A DNA stretch of 9,292 nt from Thermoplasmata archaeon (GCA_020351895.1 CP070672.1:3500664-3509955); one strand, 5' to 3'. Positions 1-7,156 are shown, counted from the stretch's first letter. The notes: generated from the letters alone by a model not told the origin. Numbers and translations: made by a program.

Positions 1-1
1 A

Positions 2-736
2 AATGATGTGAATGTAGATCCCAATATCATTCCCGTAGGAACCGCTCTAACATATGAACATTCACCTCTTTCCAACGGTCAGAGCTTTTTCTACAAAATC
101 AGTGCGGAAAACAGTGTTGGTGAGGGACCATTTTCGAGTGTGGTCAATGGCACTCCCGGAAAGGTCCCATCTGCTCCACAAAATCCTCTGGCAGTATCCG
201 GGGATTCAGAGATAGTGGTCAGATGGAGCGCTCCAGAGTCACCAGGTGACTCACCTATTACGAACTACAAGTTATATCGGGGAAATAGCTCAGGAGGAGA
301 AATATTACTTACTACCTTGGAAAATGAAATAATATTTATTGATACGTCCGTCTTAAATGATCAGGTCTATTATTACATGGTCTCTGCAGAAAATAGCTTG
401 GGAGAAGGACCTTTTTCTTCGGAGGTCAATGCCACACCAAAAGCCAATTTACCACCAGTGGATTCGGATCAGGATGGTTTGCCTGACACCTGGGAATTGG
501 AGTATTTCGAAGATCTATCTCAGGCCGGTGACGATGACTCTGACAGAGATGGTTATAATAACTTGTTGGAATATCAGGGAGGCTCTAATCCAACTCAGGA
601 TTTTAGTTTCCCCCCCGATGACGATGATGGAGAAAACCAATATCTGTGGTTGTGGATATTGATAATCCTGGTGATTCTAATAGTTGTTATAATCTTTATT
701 AAGTTTTTTTCTCCTGGGAAAGGAAGGATGCAATAA
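2..736 (+). CDS. C-terminal part of an FN3-containing, membrane-anchored surface protein (5' end outside window)
   Basis: The reading frame is open to the left edge, so this is the end of a longer gene; the GTG at 8 lies inside an FN3 domain and is not a convincing start. Numbering from that GTG: the tail of one fibronectin type III domain (to about residue 50), a complete FN3 domain (about 53-144), an Asp-rich module (about 151-196) with DSDQDGLPDTWE and DDDSDRDGYNN loops of the thrombospondin-type-3/EF-hand-like calcium-binding kind, an acidic linker (DDDDGEN), one membrane helix (about 212-234) and a short basic tail. This order implies a type I protein: bulk outside, anchored at the C-terminus. 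FN3 modules usually mediate adhesion or act as spacers; no enzyme domain is visible here. The missing N-terminal part might resemble the propeller proteins downstream, but that is a guess. It ends 19 nt from the convergent next gene. Confidence 0.85.
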   Translation, partial: NDVNVDPNIIPVGTALTYEHSPLSNGQSFFYKISAENSVGEGPFSSVVNGTPGKVPSAPQNPLAVSGDSEIVVRWSAPESPGDSPITNYKLYRGNSSGGEILLTTLENEIIFIDTSVLNDQVYYYMVSAENSLGEGPFSSEVNATPKANLPPVDSDQDGLPDTWELEYFEDLSQAGDDDSDRDGYNNLLEYQGGSNPTQDFSFPPDDDDGENQYLWLWILIILVILIVVIIFIKFFSPGKGRMQ

Positions 737-755
737 TCCCCTATTCCTTCATCTT

Positions 756-1214
756 TCATAGGGATCGGAGGTACATCTCAGCAGCATTCTCATACTCAAT
801 TAGACTATCCTCCTTAAGCCTTTTTAGCATATCCTCCAGAATCGCAATGACTCTGTCTCTGTTTGATATGTTGTTCTCATACTCGCTGCTCCATCTGCGC
901 CAATACGGTCTTTTGTGGGAGAGCTTGTGCTTGACGCCCTCCATCACTGTCTTATACGTGTCTTTGTCAACCTTTCTCACCAGCTGATCGGCCAGAATGT
1001 ACCAGTGATATTCTGTGTTTATGGGTGCACCGGAATTCTTTGGAGCCTCTTTTCTTCTACGTTTTATGGACTCGAATGTGAAAACCCAGCTATCAGGATC
1101 CGTTTTTTCTTCTTTCCAGGTTCCGTTTGGATAGCTCCATACATGCCTGCCACCTATAGGCATTCCCATGTACTTAAGCCCATTGAATTCTTTAAGGTCA
1201 TCATATTTCATCAT
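756..1214 (-). CDS. Conserved-looking protein of unknown function, about 150 residues
   Basis: I do not recognise this family. The protein has no signal peptide or membrane segment, so it is probably cytoplasmic. The first 50 residues are rich in aromatic and Gly residues (GMPIGGRHVWSYPNGTW), followed by a KRRRK cluster (51-55). A basic, aromatic central part (about 68-110) contains HKLSHKRPYWRRW. An amphipathic helical C-terminus (about 118-150) contains RVIAILEDMLKRLKED. The basic Trp/Arg patch could bind nucleic acid or an acidic partner, which is inference only. The gene starts ATG ATG. The Shine-Dalgarno-like GGGGGAG ends only 1 nt before the first ATG but 4 nt before the second (1211), so the second may be the real start. 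It is convergent with the FN3 gene, and its own promoter region lies in 1223-1290. It is a plausible real gene because of its length, ribosome site and coding-like composition. Confidence 0.75.
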   Translation of the reverse strand: MMKYDDLKEFNGLKYMGMPIGGRHVWSYPNGTWKEEKTDPDSWVFTFESIKRRRKEAPKNSGAPINTEYHWYILADQLVRKVDKDTYKTVMEGVKHKLSHKRPYWRRWSSEYENNISNRDRVIAILEDMLKRLKEDSLIEYENAAEMYLRSL

Positions 1215-1215
1215 A

Positions 1216-1222
1216 CTCCCCC
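1216..1222 (-). promoter_or_regulatory. Shine-Dalgarno-like site of the 756-1214 gene
   Basis: The minus strand reads GGGGGAG, then T, then ATGATG. Spacing is 1 nt to the first ATG (1214) and 4 nt to the second (1211), which favours the second ATG. Confidence 0.5.
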
Positions 1223-1260
1223 TTATAGGTAAAGATCATACAGACCTTTCAGTACTCAGA

Positions 1261-1283
1261 TTATATCCGCTTTCTTTTAAAAG
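1261..1283 (-). promoter_or_regulatory. Candidate archaeal promoter for the 756-1214 gene
   Basis: Two TATA-like elements occur on the minus strand: CTTTTAAAAG (1274-1283) and ATATAA (1261-1266). With the usual 26-nt spacing they predict transcript starts near 1253 and 1238, giving leaders of about 40 or 24 nt that would include the ribosome site. An ACTCAG/CTGAGT inverted repeat (1254-1259 and 1285-1290) flanks the pair. The choice between the two boxes cannot be made by eye. Confidence 0.35.
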
Positions 1284-1350
1284 CCTGAGTGGGGGAGAAT
1301 AATGAAAGTAAAAATGATACTACACCCATAGATTAATGGGATCATCATCC

Positions 1351-1379
1351 AAAATACATTTGATTGCAATTTAAATGTA
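1351..1379 (-). terminator. Possible hairpin plus T-run terminator after the first propeller gene
   Basis: Just beyond the stop codon of the minus-strand propeller gene, the transcript strand has TACATTT (1379-1373), an 11-nt loop, AAATGTA (1361-1355), then TTTT (1354-1351). The 7-bp stem is AT-only apart from one pair, so it is weak. Archaeal termination needs mainly the T-run. Confidence 0.3.
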
Positions 1380-1384
1380 AATCT

Positions 1385-1704
1385 TCACAATGGAACTTCC
1401 CAGAAGGTTCCTACTTTGGCATGGATCCAATAACCCCTACCCACCTCGAAATAATCTGATGGCCCGAGCTCATTCCATTCTTGGGTTTTCGCATCATAGG
1501 TCCAGATTGAATCCAAATGTGTTCCGAATTGTAGTTTATATAGAGCCTCTGTTCGGTTTTTAGGGGAGAGAGAAGGATAGCCTACCATGTTCCATCCTTG
1601 ATGAAGATTGATATATTGATTGGATTTTGGTGGAACGCCTGAGCATTTAAAAAAGACTCCGCCTGGTTCGGTTATGTGGATCCAAAATCCCCTAATGTGA
1701 TTTA
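1385..1704 (-). repeat. Near-identical 3' block shared with the second propeller gene (copy 1)
   Basis: Aligned without gaps to 4294-4613 (constant offset 2909), I count about 23 mismatches in 320 nt, roughly 93% identity. This includes an exact 55-nt stretch starting near 1532. The block encodes the last GWN domain and the end of the first one. The propeller blades just upstream are clearly less similar. Confidence 0.85.
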
Positions 1705-4075
1705 AGTTCTTTAATTCGTTCAAATGAGATTGTTTTAAAGTATGATGATGCTTCCAGAGATTGGAACTTCCGGTATCACCGAATGCATCATACCACGCAA
1801 CAGCATCATAATATCCCGAGATCGGAGATAATACGGTTTCAATATCTGTATCCATTTGAATCAGTGGAAGCGAGATAAGGTTCCAGCCTTCATTTAAGAA
1901 AATGAATTCTACAATGCTGAATTTGGTCAGGAAAATATCACAAGGACCTTTATTATATGTCTGATATGATCCGTTTGTGACTGGAAAGTCGTAAGAGTCT
2001 GTATTTCCTAGAATGAGGAGATCATATGATGCAGAAAGGATGCAGGCTCTCCCAAAATCCGAGGCATTTCCCCCGAGATAGGTGCAGTAAAGGAGATCGG
2101 AGCCATCGGAATTTAGAACAGCAAACAGTGTATCATTCTCCCCGTTGTAGGTGTCATCGAAGGCATCCGAGGTCACTGAGAAATTCTCACCCGAATCCAA
2201 GGAGCCAATGAAGTAAACATTGCCCTGGTTATCCACATCAATGCTTCCCACCTCCTCTTTCCCTTCGCCGCCAAGGAATGTTGAATATATCAGGTTCGAG
2301 CCGTCACTGCTCATCTTCCCGATGAAGGCGTCCTTGCTCCCGTTCATTGTCCTGTCGTATGCTCCGGGAGTGGTTGGGAATGGTTCCCCCTCTATGCCTG
2401 GTTTGTTTGTGATACCTGAAAAGTATATATCACTGTTTTCGTCCAAATATATCGACCAAATTACATCTAGGGCGGTACCGCCAATGTAAGTGGAGAATAG
2501 CAGAGTGCTTGTTGATGGTCTGTACCTCACAAGAAATCCATTGTGCCAATCTTCAGCAATTTCCTGATACACTCCGGGTGTGATGGGGAAATCCATGGAA
2601 TTAGTGGTTCCACCTACAACCACATCACCATTGGTATCGATTGCCAGCGAATATGCCATCTCGTTTTGGGCTCCACCCCAGAACGCCGTGTGAGTCAGGT
2701 TTGATGCATCCTGGTTCAGGATAAAGAAGAAAGTAGTGCCGTGAGCATTGTTAATTGGCTCACCAACATATGGGAAATCATAAGAATAGGTATAACCCAC
2801 CACATAGGCATACCCGTTGAAAATCTTAATGTCTCTCCCCCAATCGGGATAGCTGCTTCCCACATACGTGGAGTATATCAGATCACTGCCCGAGGATGCG
2901 AGCTTCACGACAAAGACATTTGTACTACCTGCTGGGGCCTCTTCCTGGAATGTACCGTTCGTTGTTGGGAAATTCCTAGCCCATGTTTCACCGGTGGCAT
3001 ATATATCGCCGTTGTCATCAACGTCCATTGCATAGGAGAAATCGTGTGAATAACCTCCGATATAGGTGGAGAAGATCAATTGGGTTGCATGGGGATCTAT
3101 CTTCGTGATTGTCATGTCCGTAGGTCCAGCACTCTCGGTCTGGAATGCTCCCGTGGTGTTGGGAAAATCAGTGGAGTACACCTCCCCAAGAATTATTATG
3201 TTACCATCTCTGTCCACCACCAGATCCTTTGCCATGTCCATATTTGATCCCCCGAGAAATGTGGAAGTGGAAAATACAACTGGATCGATTGTCAATACCC
3301 TTCCCTCTGCCTTTTTTACCTCGAAACCATAGGTGTTTTCACTGGTTTTTTTAAACTGTATGGGTACCGTTGTTCCATCCTGGTAGAATGCAACTAGGTT
3401 CGTGTCCCTGATTACCGCTTTTTCTGAAATAGATATCTTAAGTTCATTATCCTTGATATCAAGACCACAGTGCCCTTGGATACCAAACGAGATGACCCCA
3501 GGATCAGAAAACTCACCGACAATAATGTCATATTTGAGATTACCATCTGTAAAATAGTACAAGATATCTATCCCTGGCCATACATCTTTGAATAGAACTT
3601 CTTCGTAACTCCTTGCATTCGTCACCCATTTTGTGGATTGATTTCCGTAAAAATAGTTACAATCGAACCCCATATCTTTCCGTCCAATGACTTGACTTTC
3701 CCCGCCATCCTGAAAAACGATTTTGATGACATGGCCTCCCCCCTCTTGGATCACATAGTAGGACACACCATCAGGACCGAGAGTAACATAACCAAAGGAG
3801 CTCTGGGCAAGAAAGCGTATATGGTCCTCCCACTGGCCTAGGTTCTCTGTGAAGTGGCCTAAATCCATATCAGAGAGGTCAAATTCCGGTCCATCTTCCC
3901 AAAAATCGGTACTTGAGATTGTGGAGGTAGGATAGGTATCCCCAGTTTCGGTTTGTTTTGATCCCAAGGCCACTCCCTCCATTTGAGGCTCCCAAAAATG
4001 AAAAAGATGCACCATAGAAAGGAGTGATATTACCACTATAACATGTACAGTAGTTTTGTTCCGCTTCCTTGTCAT
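1385..4075 (-). CDS. Secreted seven-bladed SBBP-type beta-propeller protein with C-terminal GWN domains (paralogue A)
   Basis: The 896-residue protein has a basic N-terminus and hydrophobic segment (about 11-27: export signal or anchor), a variable Ser/Thr/Asp-rich linker (to about 70), and a conserved domain (about 73-258, starting LGHFTENLGQW) that I associate from memory with DUF7948. Seven repeats of 60-70 residues follow, each opening with an [FY]ST-hh-GG-like motif (about 268, 335, 401, 461, 527, 597, 663) and carrying a D-x-[DN]-x-[DN]-x-[IV] loop: a seven-bladed propeller of the SBBP repeat family. Two 'GWN' domains (GWNLISLPL near 730, GWNMVGYPS near 827) end in GYWIHAK, and the protein stops without a membrane helix. 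Many N-x-S/T sites fit a glycosylated surface protein. Ligand and role are unknown; recognition or adhesion is inferred. An in-frame TTG at 4081 abuts the ribosome site AGGAGG with no spacing, whereas ATG 4075 follows it by 6 nt, so ATG 4075 was chosen. Confidence 0.9.
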   Translation of the reverse strand: MTRKRNKTTVHVIVVISLLSMVHLFHFWEPQMEGVALGSKQTETGDTYPTSTISSTDFWEDGPEFDLSDMDLGHFTENLGQWEDHIRFLAQSSFGYVTLGPDGVSYYVIQEGGGHVIKIVFQDGGESQVIGRKDMGFDCNYFYGNQSTKWVTNARSYEEVLFKDVWPGIDILYYFTDGNLKYDIIVGEFSDPGVISFGIQGHCGLDIKDNELKISISEKAVIRDTNLVAFYQDGTTVPIQFKKTSENTYGFEVKKAEGRVLTIDPVVFSTSTFLGGSNMDMAKDLVVDRDGNIIILGEVYSTDFPNTTGAFQTESAGPTDMTITKIDPHATQLIFSTYIGGYSHDFSYAMDVDDNGDIYATGETWARNFPTTNGTFQEEAPAGSTNVFVVKLASSGSDLIYSTYVGSSYPDWGRDIKIFNGYAYVVGYTYSYDFPYVGEPINNAHGTTFFFILNQDASNLTHTAFWGGAQNEMAYSLAIDTNGDVVVGGTTNSMDFPITPGVYQEIAEDWHNGFLVRYRPSTSTLLFSTYIGGTALDVIWSIYLDENSDIYFSGITNKPGIEGEPFPTTPGAYDRTMNGSKDAFIGKMSSDGSNLIYSTFLGGEGKEEVGSIDVDNQGNVYFIGSLDSGENFSVTSDAFDDTYNGENDTLFAVLNSDGSDLLYCTYLGGNASDFGRACILSASYDLLILGNTDSYDFPVTNGSYQTYNKGPCDIFLTKFSIVEFIFLNEGWNLISLPLIQMDTDIETVLSPISGYYDAVAWYDAFGDTGSSNLWKHHHTLKQSHLNELKNLNHIRGFWIHITEPGGVFFKCSGVPPKSNQYINLHQGWNMVGYPSLSPKNRTEALYKLQFGTHLDSIWTYDAKTQEWNELGPSDYFEVGRGYWIHAKVGTFWEVPL

Positions 4076-4081
4076 GTCCAA

Positions 4082-4087
4082 CCTCCT
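4082..4087 (-). promoter_or_regulatory. Shine-Dalgarno AGGAGG of propeller gene A
   Basis: A perfect AGGAGG lies 6 nt before ATG 4075 and directly against TTG 4081. It therefore fixes the start at 4075 and removes two residues from the longest reading frame. Confidence 0.8.
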
Positions 4088-4107
4088 ACATATTAGTGAT
4101 ATATGAT

Positions 4108-4117
4108 ATAATATAAA
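4108..4117 (-). promoter_or_regulatory. Candidate TATA box of propeller gene A
   Basis: The minus strand reads TTTATATTAT. Standard spacing puts the transcript start near 4087, right at the ribosome site, so the leader would be very short (about 12-14 nt). Further AT-rich TATATCATATATC follows, so the exact box is uncertain. Confidence 0.5.
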
Positions 4118-4125
4118 TCAGAATT

Positions 4126-4142
4126 GGTACACTTTTAGGACA
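4126..4142 (-). promoter_or_regulatory. 17-bp element upstream of propeller gene A, shared with gene B
   Basis: The + strand reads GGTACACTTTTAGGACA (minus TGTCCTAAAAGTGTACC). It matches 16 of 17 positions with 7077-7093 upstream of the paralogue, while surrounding intergenic sequence is not obviously alike. It sits about 9 bp upstream of the TATA candidate, a typical place for an activator site or extended promoter element. Confidence 0.55.
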
Positions 4143-4293
4143 ATTACTACTTTTAGTTGATGTTTTTTTAACCCAATATGCATCTTGGCAACATCGAATC
4201 CTTCATAAAGTCCGCGGATAACATTCCACGACTTTCTCATACCCTTGGACCGTCATTCCTGAAATTCTTTAAGCATACCCTATAAGATCATTA

Positions 4294-4613
4294 TCACAAT
4301 GGAACTTCCCAAAATGTACCTACTTTCGCATGGATCCAATAACCCCTACCCACCTCGAAATAATCCGAAGGGCCGAGCTCCTTCCATTCTTGGATTCCTG
4401 CATTATAGGTCCATATTGAATCCACATGTGTTCCGAATTGGAGTTTATATAGAGCCTCTGTTCGGTTTTTAGGGGAGAGAGAAGGATAGCCTACCAAGTT
4501 CCATCCTTGATGAAGATTGATATATTGATTTGATTTTGGTGGAATGCCTGAGCATTTAAAAAAGACTCCATTTGGTTCGGTTATGTGGATCCAAAATCCC
4601 CTAATGTGGTTTA
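4294..4613 (-). repeat. Near-identical 3' block shared with the first propeller gene (copy 2)
   Basis: This is the partner of 1385-1704: about 93% identical by hand count, no gaps, both starting at the stop codon. Sequence downstream of the two stop codons is not alike, so the similarity ends with the gene. Confidence 0.85.
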
Positions 4614-7008
4614 AATCCTTTAGATTGTTCATATGAGATGGTTTTGAATCATGATTATGCTTCCAGAGATTTGGATCACTTGAAATAGAATCACTGTATG
4701 CATCATACCATTGAACAGCATCGTAATATCCTGAAATAGAGGATAATACGCTTTCTAGATCTGTATCCGATTGAATCAGTGGAACCGATATCAGGTTCCA
4801 GCCTTCTTGTAAGAACATTGAAATTCTGTCGCTAAATATGGTCAGGAAAATGTCACTATTGCCTTTGTTCTCGGTTTGGTATGAGCCATTTGTAACCGGA
4901 AAGTCATATGAGGTCGTTGCTCCTAAAATGAGGATATCATTTGTTTCTGTTATCAGACAAGCACTTCCAGAATCTGAAGAGTTACCCCCAAGAAATGAGG
5001 AGTATTTGAGGTCTGAGCCATTGTTATTCAGAATCAAGACAAATGCATCGTCCTCACCATTATAGGAATTATCAAAGCAATCTGAAGTAACTGTAAAGTT
5101 TATTGCAGAATCGATTGTCCCGGTTAAAAATACATTCCCTTGGCTGTCGACATCAATTCTACCGGTTTCTTCATCTCCATCCCCTCCTATGAAGGTGGAA
5201 TAAATCAAGTCGGCGCCTTTGGAGTCCATCTTTGAGATAAATATATCTCTGCCCCCATTAATCGTCCTATCGAATGCACCGGGCGTTGTGGGATAAGGTG
5301 TTGCTCCTTCTCCTGGGTTGCCTGTATTGCCTGCGAGATATATTTCGGTGCTATCATCGATATATACAGAACGAATGGATTCCCAGGTATCTCCTCCAAT
5401 GTAGGTGGAAAATATTAAGGAATCGGAAAGTGGTTGATATTTCAAAAGGAAAGCATTATTTGTATCGCTCACTGCTGTTTGGTATGCATTGGGTGTGGTG
5501 GGGAAATCCTGTGAAAAGGTCACACCACCCACCACAACATCACCATTTCCATCTATTGCCAGCGAATACCCGAACTCGTTGGACCATCCCCCCCAGAATG
5601 CCGAGCTTGTTAGGTTTGATGCATCACTGTTCAAAATGAAGAACAATACGGTACCGTGTGGATCCCCACCAGGAGATCCAACGTGTGGGAAATCATAAGA
5701 GAGCGTGCTACCAACAACATAGGCATTGCCATTACGGACTTTGATATCATATGCATAATCGCTCTGGGTGCCGCCGACATATGTTGAATATATCAAATCG
5801 CTTCCTAGTGCATTGAGTTTCAGGACAAAGACATCTGGATATGTCCCTGAGGGATCCGATTCTTGGAAGACACCTGGAGTGGTGGGGAAATTCTGCGACC
5901 ATGTTTGACCTGCTACATAAACATCATTGCTGTCATCAACCTCCAAACCATAAGGAATATCTCCCATCCAAGCCCCTATATAGGTAGAAAATATCAGAGC
6001 ACTGGCATCTTGATTCATCTTCGTCACAATAAAAGAACCCCCATCTGTTTGATAGGCTCCAGTCGTGTTGGGGAAATCATTTGATCCAGTGACCCCTAGA
6101 ATGATTATATTATTATTATCATCAATTGCTATGTCCAATGCGCCATCACCACCAGATCCCCCGAGAAATGTGGAAGTGGAAAATATAACTGGATCGATTA
6201 TCAATGTCCTCTCTTTGGCCTTTTTTACTTCGAAACCATAAGTGTTTTCACTGATTTTTTTGAATTGTATGGGTACCGTTGCTCCGTTCTTATAGAATGC
6301 AACAAGGTTTGTGTCACTCATTACAATTTTATCTGAAATGAATATTTTAAGCCCGTTATCCTCGATATCTAAACCAAAATGCCCTTCGATACAAAACGAA
6401 ATAACATCAGGATCAGAATACTCACCGACAATGAGGTCATACTTGAGATTTCCATCTGTAAAATAGTACAAGATATCTATACCAGGCCATACATCTTTGT
6501 ATAGAACTTCTTTGTAGCTTCTTGCATTCCTCACCCATTTCGTGGGATCATTTCTATAAAAATAGTTACAATCGAATCCCACATCTTCTCTCCCAATAGG
6601 ATAAAGTTCCCCGGCATCTTGGAAAGCGATCTTGATGACATGTCCTCCCCCCTCTTGGATCATATAGTAGAACACGCCATCAGGACCGAGGGCGAAATAG
6701 CCAAAGGAACTCTTGGCAAGAAAGCTTATATGGCTCTTCCATTGACCTAGGTTCTCTGTGAAGTGACCCAAACTAGTCTCTAATAGATCAAAGGCTAACT
6801 GAGTGTTCATTTCTTGTATTTGCTCATCCATATCAGTTGAGGAATAATCCAAAGTGTCAGAGAAAATGCCCACTTCTGTTGGTTTCGCTCCGTTTGAGTC
6901 CGATGATGCATTATGGATTATTATTTCCCCTGGGGGCATTATTTGCATTATTAATAGAAATATCAATACTAGGCTTACCTTTATTATTCGCAAGATATTT
7001 TTCCCCAT
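4294..7008 (-). CDS. Secreted seven-bladed SBBP-type beta-propeller protein with C-terminal GWN domains (paralogue B)
   Basis: The 904-residue paralogue of the downstream gene has the same architecture: basic plus hydrophobic N-terminus (about 8-24, an export signal or membrane anchor), a diverged linker to about 79, a DUF7948-like domain (about 80-273), seven blades starting near 276, 340, 406, 467, 532, 602 and 668, and GWN domains at GWNLISVPL (about 736) and GWNLVGYPS (about 835) ending in the same VGTFWEVPL tail. It has no C-terminal membrane helix. The last 85 residues differ from paralogue A at about 7 positions, while blades differ far more. The longest frame starts at a GTG (7083) inside the shared upstream element and would add 25 residues ahead of the signal. 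ATG 7008 puts the signal at the N-terminus and is preceded by GGGGG with 9-nt spacing. The 218-nt gap to paralogue A holds A's promoter, so the two are probably separate transcripts. Function unknown; cell-surface recognition inferred. Confidence 0.9.
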   Translation of the reverse strand: MGKNILRIIKVSLVLIFLLIMQIMPPGEIIIHNASSDSNGAKPTEVGIFSDTLDYSSTDMDEQIQEMNTQLAFDLLETSLGHFTENLGQWKSHISFLAKSSFGYFALGPDGVFYYMIQEGGGHVIKIAFQDAGELYPIGREDVGFDCNYFYRNDPTKWVRNARSYKEVLYKDVWPGIDILYYFTDGNLKYDLIVGEYSDPDVISFCIEGHFGLDIEDNGLKIFISDKIVMSDTNLVAFYKNGATVPIQFKKISENTYGFEVKKAKERTLIIDPVIFSTSTFLGGSGGDGALDIAIDDNNNIIILGVTGSNDFPNTTGAYQTDGGSFIVTKMNQDASALIFSTYIGAWMGDIPYGLEVDDSNDVYVAGQTWSQNFPTTPGVFQESDPSGTYPDVFVLKLNALGSDLIYSTYVGGTQSDYAYDIKVRNGNAYVVGSTLSYDFPHVGSPGGDPHGTVLFFILNSDASNLTSSAFWGGWSNEFGYSLAIDGNGDVVVGGVTFSQDFPTTPNAYQTAVSDTNNAFLLKYQPLSDSLIFSTYIGGDTWESIRSVYIDDSTEIYLAGNTGNPGEGATPYPTTPGAFDRTINGGRDIFISKMDSKGADLIYSTFIGGDGDEETGRIDVDSQGNVFLTGTIDSAINFTVTSDCFDNSYNGEDDAFVLILNNNGSDLKYSSFLGGNSSDSGSACLITETNDILILGATTSYDFPVTNGSYQTENKGNSDIFLTIFSDRISMFLQEGWNLISVPLIQSDTDLESVLSSISGYYDAVQWYDAYSDSISSDPNLWKHNHDSKPSHMNNLKDLNHIRGFWIHITEPNGVFFKCSGIPPKSNQYINLHQGWNLVGYPSLSPKNRTEALYKLQFGTHVDSIWTYNAGIQEWKELGPSDYFEVGRGYWIHAKVGTFWEVPL

Positions 7009-7017
7009 CAGAAATAA

Positions 7018-7022
7018 CCCCC
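7018..7022 (-). promoter_or_regulatory. Weak ribosome site of propeller gene B
   Basis: The minus strand has GGGGG, 9 nt before ATG 7008. It is weaker than the AGGAGG of gene A but supports this ATG over the GTG at 7083, which has no such site. Confidence 0.4.
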
Positions 7023-7076
7023 AATTTTTATATTTATGATAAAAAATAATATGAATTGGGGTTATTAATTGATTAT

Positions 7077-7093
7077 GGTACACTTTTTGGACA
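7077..7093 (-). promoter_or_regulatory. 17-bp element upstream of propeller gene B, shared with gene A
   Basis: The + strand reads GGTACACTTTTTGGACA (minus TGTCCAAAAAGTGTACC), one mismatch to 4126-4142. It lies 69 bp upstream of ATG 7008, against 51 bp in gene A. TATA-like stretches follow it (AATTAATAA near 7062-7070, CATATTATTTT near 7043-7053), but none is a clear match. Confidence 0.55.
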
Positions 7094-7094
7094 T

Positions 7095-7130
7095 TGTTCG
7101 AATATGAAAAAAGTTAATCAATGTTCGAAT
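7095..7130. repeat. Paired TGTTCGAAT direct repeats in the divergent intergenic region
   Basis: TGTTCGAAT occurs exactly at 7095-7103 and 7122-7130, a start-to-start distance of 27 bp. Each contains the palindrome TTCGAA. They sit between the divergently transcribed propeller gene B and the RAM-domain gene, next to the 17-bp element, so they could be an operator controlling either or both. Confidence 0.4.
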
Positions 7131-7147
7131 CTAAATATTAATTGCTG

Positions 7148-7156
7148 TAAATAAAA
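7148..7156 (+). promoter_or_regulatory. Candidate TATA box of the tandem RAM gene
   Basis: TAAATAAAA is centred near 7152, giving a predicted transcript start near 7178. That would give a leader of about 47 nt to ATG 7225, or a leaderless transcript if ATG 7177 were used. AAATATTTG (7161-7169) is an alternative. Confidence 0.35.

Noticed and set aside
915..1232. + strand 105-codon frame opposite the small unknown gene
   Set aside because: The opposite strand has the better start context and a coherent soluble protein; this frame is its antisense shadow and runs into that gene's promoter region.
1325..1340. Small inverted repeat CCCAT-AGATTA-ATGGG
   Set aside because: A 5-bp stem with a 6-nt loop and no T-run on either side is common by chance; I kept only the neighbouring stem with a TTTT tail as a weak terminator.
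2026..3354. Several + strand open frames of 60-100 codons opposite the propeller genes (also 4838-5698 and 6837-7049)
   Set aside because: They are antisense shadows of repeat-rich coding sequence: Pro/Ser/Arg-rich, mutually overlapping, and without ribosome sites or domain patterns.
1385..4075. Regular repeats of about 198 nt as a CRISPR or satellite array
   Set aside because: The periodicity is the roughly 66-residue propeller blade; the units are diverged coding repeats in one frame with no short exact repeat and spacer pattern.
4118..4240. Minus-strand 40-codon frame (MRKSWNVIRGLYEG...) in the gap between the propeller genes
   Set aside because: It has no properly spaced ribosome site, overlaps the promoter and the conserved 17-bp element of propeller gene A, and resembles no family I know.
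1385..7008. The duplicated propeller genes as a mobile element or composite transposon
   Set aside because: There is no transposase, no terminal inverted repeats and no target duplication; similarity stops at the stop codons, so ordinary tandem gene duplication explains it.
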